Of a stretch of 17,230 nt of DNA, positions 13,840 to 17,230 are shown one piece after another. Origin of the DNA: Betaproteobacteria bacterium UBA5582 (lineage in GTDB: Bacteria; Pseudomonadota; Gammaproteobacteria; Burkholderiales; Rhodocyclaceae). Each line of letters starts with the position of its first letter. Within the stretch, counting starts at the first letter, position 1. The DNA is taken from the NCBI GenBank assembly GCA_002425245.1, contig DILW01000068.1, forward strand, positions 1 through 17,230. Direction: 5' to 3'. The position numbers and the translations under genes are program-made. The notes under the pieces are model-generated. The model was not told the origin of the DNA, ran no database searches, and saw nothing but the letters and a program-made list of their open reading frames with translations.

Positions 13840-16662
13840 TCAGGCAACCAGCGCTTCGTTTAGTTCATCCAGCAAGCCGTCCATGCCTTCGCCGAACAGT
13901 TGCCACATCTTCCCCAGCCCGCCCTGGGCGTCGAAGGGGCTGTAGTCCAGATCGCTGCGGTCGACGTGGAAGGAGTGGCAAATATGGTCGCGGAGCATGC
14001 GTAGCCAGTTCATTTGTTCTTCGTTGAATTTATCGGTGCCGCCGGCGTGGTGCTGCATGATCCAGGTCTGGAAGTTCTTGCGTACGGTGTCGGCGAACGG
14101 GGTGATCTTTTCGTCCAGGCCGCAGACGCGGCGGATCAGGGCGAGCAGCGCGGTCAGTTCCTGTTCCGGTGGGGCGCCATTGTAGCTGTCGAGCTGGCCG
14201 TAGGCTTGCCAGATGCGCAGCGGGGCGAGTTTCGGTTTGTCGGCCTTGAGCTTGTCGAGCACCTGGCGCACGAGCTTCAGGGTCACTTCGCGCCGCCGCC
14301 AGGGTTGGGCGAAGTAGATGGTCAGGGCTTCGATTTCATCGCGATTGGCGGCCAGCCAGTCGGCGAACTCGCCGGTCAGGGCTTCGGCCTGGGCGGCGCT
14401 GTCCTGGCTCCAGCCGGCATAGGTCAGGTGATCGAGCGTGTCGTGGTCGATGGTCTGTTCTTTTTCGCGGCGGATGGTGTCGATCAGTTCGATGAATTCG
14501 CCGTTCATCAGCGCGGCGGCTTCGCCGACCAGCTGTTGCTGGGCTTTATCGCGCTGGGTGTCGCCGGGGTCGTTGCCGATGGGCAGGCCGGCCAGTTCGA
14601 GGGCGCGGGCTTCGATCAGGTCGCCGTCGATGGCGTTGAACAGTTTGCTGACCAGGTGGCTGAGTTCGACGCCGCCGGCCGCTTCACGCAGGCGGCGCTG
14701 CTCGTCGGCGTCGAGTTGTTTGTTGAGGCGGGCGAGACGGCCGGCCAGCGAGGAGACGCTGTCGGTGTCGCTGGCGCCCATCAGGATGCCCATGGCGAGG
14801 TCTTTGAGCGGCACGCCGGGCTTGGTGATCAGCGGCTGGCTGGCAGTCTTCAGCGATTTGGTGACGCCGATGGCGTCGACGATGACGTAGTGGGTCTTGG
14901 CGGTTTTGGCGCTGGGTGTGACTTTGCGCAGCTCGTCCATGTCCAGCGTGCGGGTGCCGCGGCCTTTCATCTGCTCGAAGTAGTTGCGGCTTTTGACGTC
15001 GCGCATGAAGAGCAGGCATTCGAGCGGCTTCACATCGGTGCCGGTGGCGATCATGTCGACGGTGACGGCGATGCGCGGGTGGTATTCGTTGCGGAACTGG
15101 GCGAGGATGGATTTGGGGTCTTCGCCTTCCTGCACGCTGCCGTCGGCGAGCTTTTTGTCCTGCGCGGCGCGATAGGTGACTTTCTTGCAGAAGGCGTTGC
15201 CCTCGCCGAATTCCTCGCGCACCGTCTGGATGATGTCGTCGGCGTGGCTGTCGGTCTTGGCGAAGATCAGGGTCTTCGGTACTTCCTCGCGGCAGGGGAA
15301 GATGGCCGGCAGGTATTTGCGGAAGTTGTGGATGACGGTGCGGATCTGGTCCGGGTTGACGATGTCGCGGTCGAGTTGTTTGGCCGTGTAAGCGGCGTCC
15401 TCGTCCTGTTGTTCCCAACGCTTCTTGCGCGTCAGGCGTTCGCGCTTTTCGACCTGCTGCCGGGCGGCGATGACGCCGCCTTGCTGGCTGACCTGGGTGT
15501 CGATCAGGTAGATTTCGTTGCCGACATTCACCCCGTCGGCGACAGCTTTTTCATGGCTGTAGTCGCTGACGACGTTTTTCTTGAAGAAGCCGTAGGTGCG
15601 GTTGTCGGGGGTCGCGGTGAGGCCGATCAGGCTGGCGTCGAAGTAGTCGAGCACCTGCTGCCAGAGGTTGTAGATGCTGCGGTGGCACTCGTCGATGAAG
15701 ATGAAATCGAAGAACTCGGGCGGGATTTTGGCGTTGTAGGCGACGGGCGCCGGGGCTTTCGGCTGGGTCAGCTCAGCCGGGTTGATTTCTTCGGCGGCTT
15801 CGTCGAGTTCCTTGTCCTGCAGCAGCGAATAGAGGCGCTGAATGGTCGAGATGCAGACGTCGGCGCCCTTGTCGACGAAGCTGCTTTTCAGGCGCTGGAC
15901 ACTGTAAAGCTCGGTGAATTTGCGGTTATCGTCGATCGGCACATAGGCCATCATTTCCTGCTCGGCCTGTTCGCCGAGGTTCTTGGTGTCGACCAGGAAG
16001 AGCACGCGTTTGGCGTCGGCGTGCTTGAGCAGGCGGTAGATGCTGGTGATCGCCGTGTAGGTTTTACCGGCGCCGGTGGCCATCTGGATCAGCGCACGCG
16101 GCCGGGCTTCGCGGAAGGATTGTTCGAGGTTGGTGATCGCCGTTTCCTGGCAGTCGCGCAGGCGGAGCTCTTTCGCCGGCCGGTGCCCGGGGTTAAGCGG
16201 CGGCAGTTCGGCGAGGCGGGTGCGCAGGCTGCTGCCCTGGTTCAACCAGTCGCGCAGGGTTTCCGGGCGGTGGAAGCTGAACACTTCGCGCGAGCGCGGT
16301 TTGGGGTCGCGCGCATCGGTGAAGCGGGTAATGGTGCCGGTGGCTTCGTAGAGGAAGGGCAGCGGCGCCTTGTTGTTTACCCACTTCAGTTTGGCCGCCG
16401 CGTAGCCTTCGGTCTGGCTTTCGTGCACGGTGAGGTGCTGGCCCTCTTCCTCACGTTTGGCTTCGATGACGCCGACCGCCTGCTTGTCGATGAAGAGCAC
16501 GTAGTCGGCAGGACCGACGTCAGTTTGCCATTCGCGTACGGCAACTCCGCGGGCAGCGCCGAAATTGACCTTGTTCTTCGCCTGCACCAGCCAGCCGGCG
16601 GCGCGCAGTTGCGCATCGATGCGGTCGCGGGCCTGTTGCTCGGGGTTCTGGTTTTCGGTCAT
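13840..16662 (-). CDS. hsdR: Type I restriction-modification system, restriction and translocase subunit HsdR
   Basis: HsdR pulls DNA through the complex with ATP and cuts unmodified DNA at a distance. The product is 940 residues from ATG 16662; a TTG two codons upstream is possible. The N-terminal nuclease has Asp53 in GPADYVLF and Glu67-x-Lys69 in VIEAK, the PD-(D/E)xK pattern. The SF2 motor has Walker A MATGAGKT ending near residue 201, DECHR near 324-328, LTATPD, and motif VI-like QMKGRGTRTLD. The C-terminal helical part resembles the EcoEI-type domain that binds the methylase core. All key residues are present. No good Shine-Dalgarno precedes the ATG. It lies 52 bases after rsmI, and a weak TATGAT -10 is seen at 16698-16693. 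Confidence 0.96.
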   Translation of the reverse strand: MTENQNPEQQARDRIDAQLRAAGWLVQAKNKVNFGAARGVAVREWQTDVGPADYVLFIDKQAVGVIEAKREEEGQHLTVHESQTEGYAAAKLKWVNNKAPLPFLYEATGTITRFTDARDPKPRSREVFSFHRPETLRDWLNQGSSLRTRLAELPPLNPGHRPAKELRLRDCQETAITNLEQSFREARPRALIQMATGAGKTYTAITSIYRLLKHADAKRVLFLVDTKNLGEQAEQEMMAYVPIDDNRKFTELYSVQRLKSSFVDKGADVCISTIQRLYSLLQDKELDEAAEEINPAELTQPKAPAPVAYNAKIPPEFFDFIFIDECHRSIYNLWQQVLDYFDASLIGLTATPDNRTYGFFKKNVVSDYSHEKAVADGVNVGNEIYLIDTQVSQQGGVIAARQQVEKRERLTRKKRWEQQDEDAAYTAKQLDRDIVNPDQIRTVIHNFRKYLPAIFPCREEVPKTLIFAKTDSHADDIIQTVREEFGEGNAFCKKVTYRAAQDKKLADGSVQEGEDPKSILAQFRNEYHPRIAVTVDMIATGTDVKPLECLLFMRDVKSRNYFEQMKGRGTRTLDMDELRKVTPSAKTAKTHYVIVDAIGVTKSLKTASQPLITKPGVPLKDLAMGILMGASDTDSVSSLAGRLARLNKQLDADEQRRLREAAGGVELSHLVSKLFNAIDGDLIEARALELAGLPIGNDPGDTQRDKAQQQLVGEAAALMNGEFIELIDTIRREKEQTIDHDTLDHLTYAGWSQDSAAQAEALTGEFADWLAANRDEIEALTIYFAQPWRRREVTLKLVRQVLDKLKADKPKLAPLRIWQAYGQLDSYNGAPPEQELTALLALIRRVCGLDEKITPFADTVRKNFQTWIMQHHAGGTDKFNEEQMNWLRMLRDHICHSFHVDRSDLDYSPFDAQGGLGKMWQLFGEGMDGLLDELNEALVA

Positions 16663-16714
16663 GCGCAAGTAGCGGATTCGGGCAATACCCGCATCATAAC
16701 CGAGCCCTCCCGGC

Positions 16715-17230
16715 TCAGTCCGCCGCCTTCAGCGCCAATGCGCGCTCGTATAGCGCATTCTTCGCTTCGCCGCTGATCGCCGCCGCCAGCTTGGCCGCCT
16801 GCTTGGTGCCGAGGCCTTCCTCAAGCAGCAGGCGAAGTACGCGCTCACCTTCGCCGCTGGCGGCATCAGCCTCTGCACCGGAGACGATCAGGACAAACTC
16901 GCCGCGCTGGCGGTTGGGGTCGGCCTTGAACCAGTCGAGGGCGCTGCTGAGCGGCAGGGCATCGATGTTTTCGAACAGCTTGGTCAGTTCGCGGGCGACG
17001 ACCAGGGTGCGTTCGCCGAAGGCGGTGGCCAGGTCGGCGACGGTATCGAGGACGCGGTGCGGCGCTTCGTAGAAGACCAGTGCGTAAGGGTGGCCGGCGA
17101 GTTCGGCGAGCGCTTGCTGCCGCTGGCCGGCCTTGCTCGGCAGGAAACCGTAGAAAAGGAAGTGCTCTTCGGCCAGGCCGGCAGCGGAGAGCGCGGTGGT
17201 CGCCGCGCAGGCGCCGGGCAGCGGCACGAC
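16715..17230 (-). CDS. rsmI: 16S rRNA 2'-O-ribose C1402 methyltransferase RsmI (N-terminus outside window)
   Basis: The frame enters from the right edge and ends at TGA 16717-16715. The visible 171 residues match the C-terminal part of RsmI. They begin with VVPLPGACAATTALSAAGL, then FYGFLPSKAGQR, LVFYEAPHRVLDTV and VARELTKLFE, and end with KQAAKLAAAISGEAKNALYERAL. RsmI uses SAM to 2'-O-methylate C1402 in the decoding centre of 16S rRNA. About 110 N-terminal residues lie outside. The GTG near 17227 is internal, not a start. It is the housekeeping gene flanking the restriction island on its upstream side, in the same direction as hsdR. Confidence 0.93.
   Translation of the reverse strand, partial: VVPLPGACAATTALSAAGLAEEHFLFYGFLPSKAGQRQQALAELAGHPYALVFYEAPHRVLDTVADLATAFGERTLVVARELTKLFENIDALPLSSALDWFKADPNRQRGEFVLIVSGAEADAASGEGERVLRLLLEEGLGTKQAAKLAAAISGEAKNALYERALALKAAD

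Noticed and set aside
8371..16662. Phase-variable restriction genes
   Set aside because: I saw no long homopolymer or short tandem repeat tract inside hsdM, hsdS or hsdR, and no second hsdS or recombinase gene in the window that would allow shuffling.
16698..16714. GAGCC/GGCTC mini-hairpin between rsmI and hsdR as a terminator
   Set aside because: The stem is only 5 bp and no T-run follows on the minus strand, so it does not support a termination call.
14014..16776. A 920-codon open frame on the plus strand antisense to hsdR
   Set aside because: It reads through hsdR in the opposite strand and is made of Val/Gly/Ala/Asp/Glu-rich sequence, the signature of antisense reading of a GC-rich gene. 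hsdR has all its motifs on the minus strand.

Overview
The window is GC-rich, densely coded and chromosomal. It most resembles a betaproteobacterium, possibly a Rhodocyclaceae member such as a Dechloromonas or Azospira relative. That placement is inferred from the long-form 2-isopropylmalate synthase, a second IF-1 copy with a Pro/Arg tail, the MoxR/VWA pair and the class A RNase P RNA. It was not tested by a search.

The left part (1-8338) is housekeeping. The plus strand carries the 3' part of a MoxR-type AAA+ ATPase followed 7 bp later by a VWA (CoxE-type) protein. The minus strand then holds the RNase P RNA gene (rnpB), a thiopurine S-methyltransferase (tpm) and an Lrp/AsnC regulator. The regulator is divergent from leuA on the plus strand. 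A strong hairpin follows leuA, then a transglutaminase-like protein and, 13 bp later, a TTG-started IF-1. Convergent to these, on the minus strand, are pyrC and a small lipoprotein gene.

The right part (8371-16662) is an accessory island, all on the minus strand, between pyrC and rsmI. In transcription order it reads hsdR, vapB, vapC, hsdS, a Schlafen-AlbA/GHKL ATPase with two C-terminal winged helices, and hsdM. The three Hsd genes form a complete type I restriction-modification system: HsdM and HsdS methylate, HsdR translocates and cuts. They are split by a VapBC toxin-antitoxin pair and by the AlbA-type protein, so the order is R-(TA)-S-(AlbA)-M, not the usual contiguous M-S with R.

The 164-bp gap before hsdM is the most structured non-coding stretch. 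It holds four related 14-bp boxes, two of them exactly 21 bp apart, next to a TTGACA hexamer, and a three-arm nested palindrome abutting the AlbA-type gene's stop codon. A tandem 9-bp repeat lies before vapB and a perfect 11-bp inverted repeat lies at the 3' end of hsdS. Together these suggest that each insertion has its own control point and that hsdM may be expressed separately from hsdR, but this is inference. Individually the protein families are known. The arrangement and the hsdM control region are the items worth following up.
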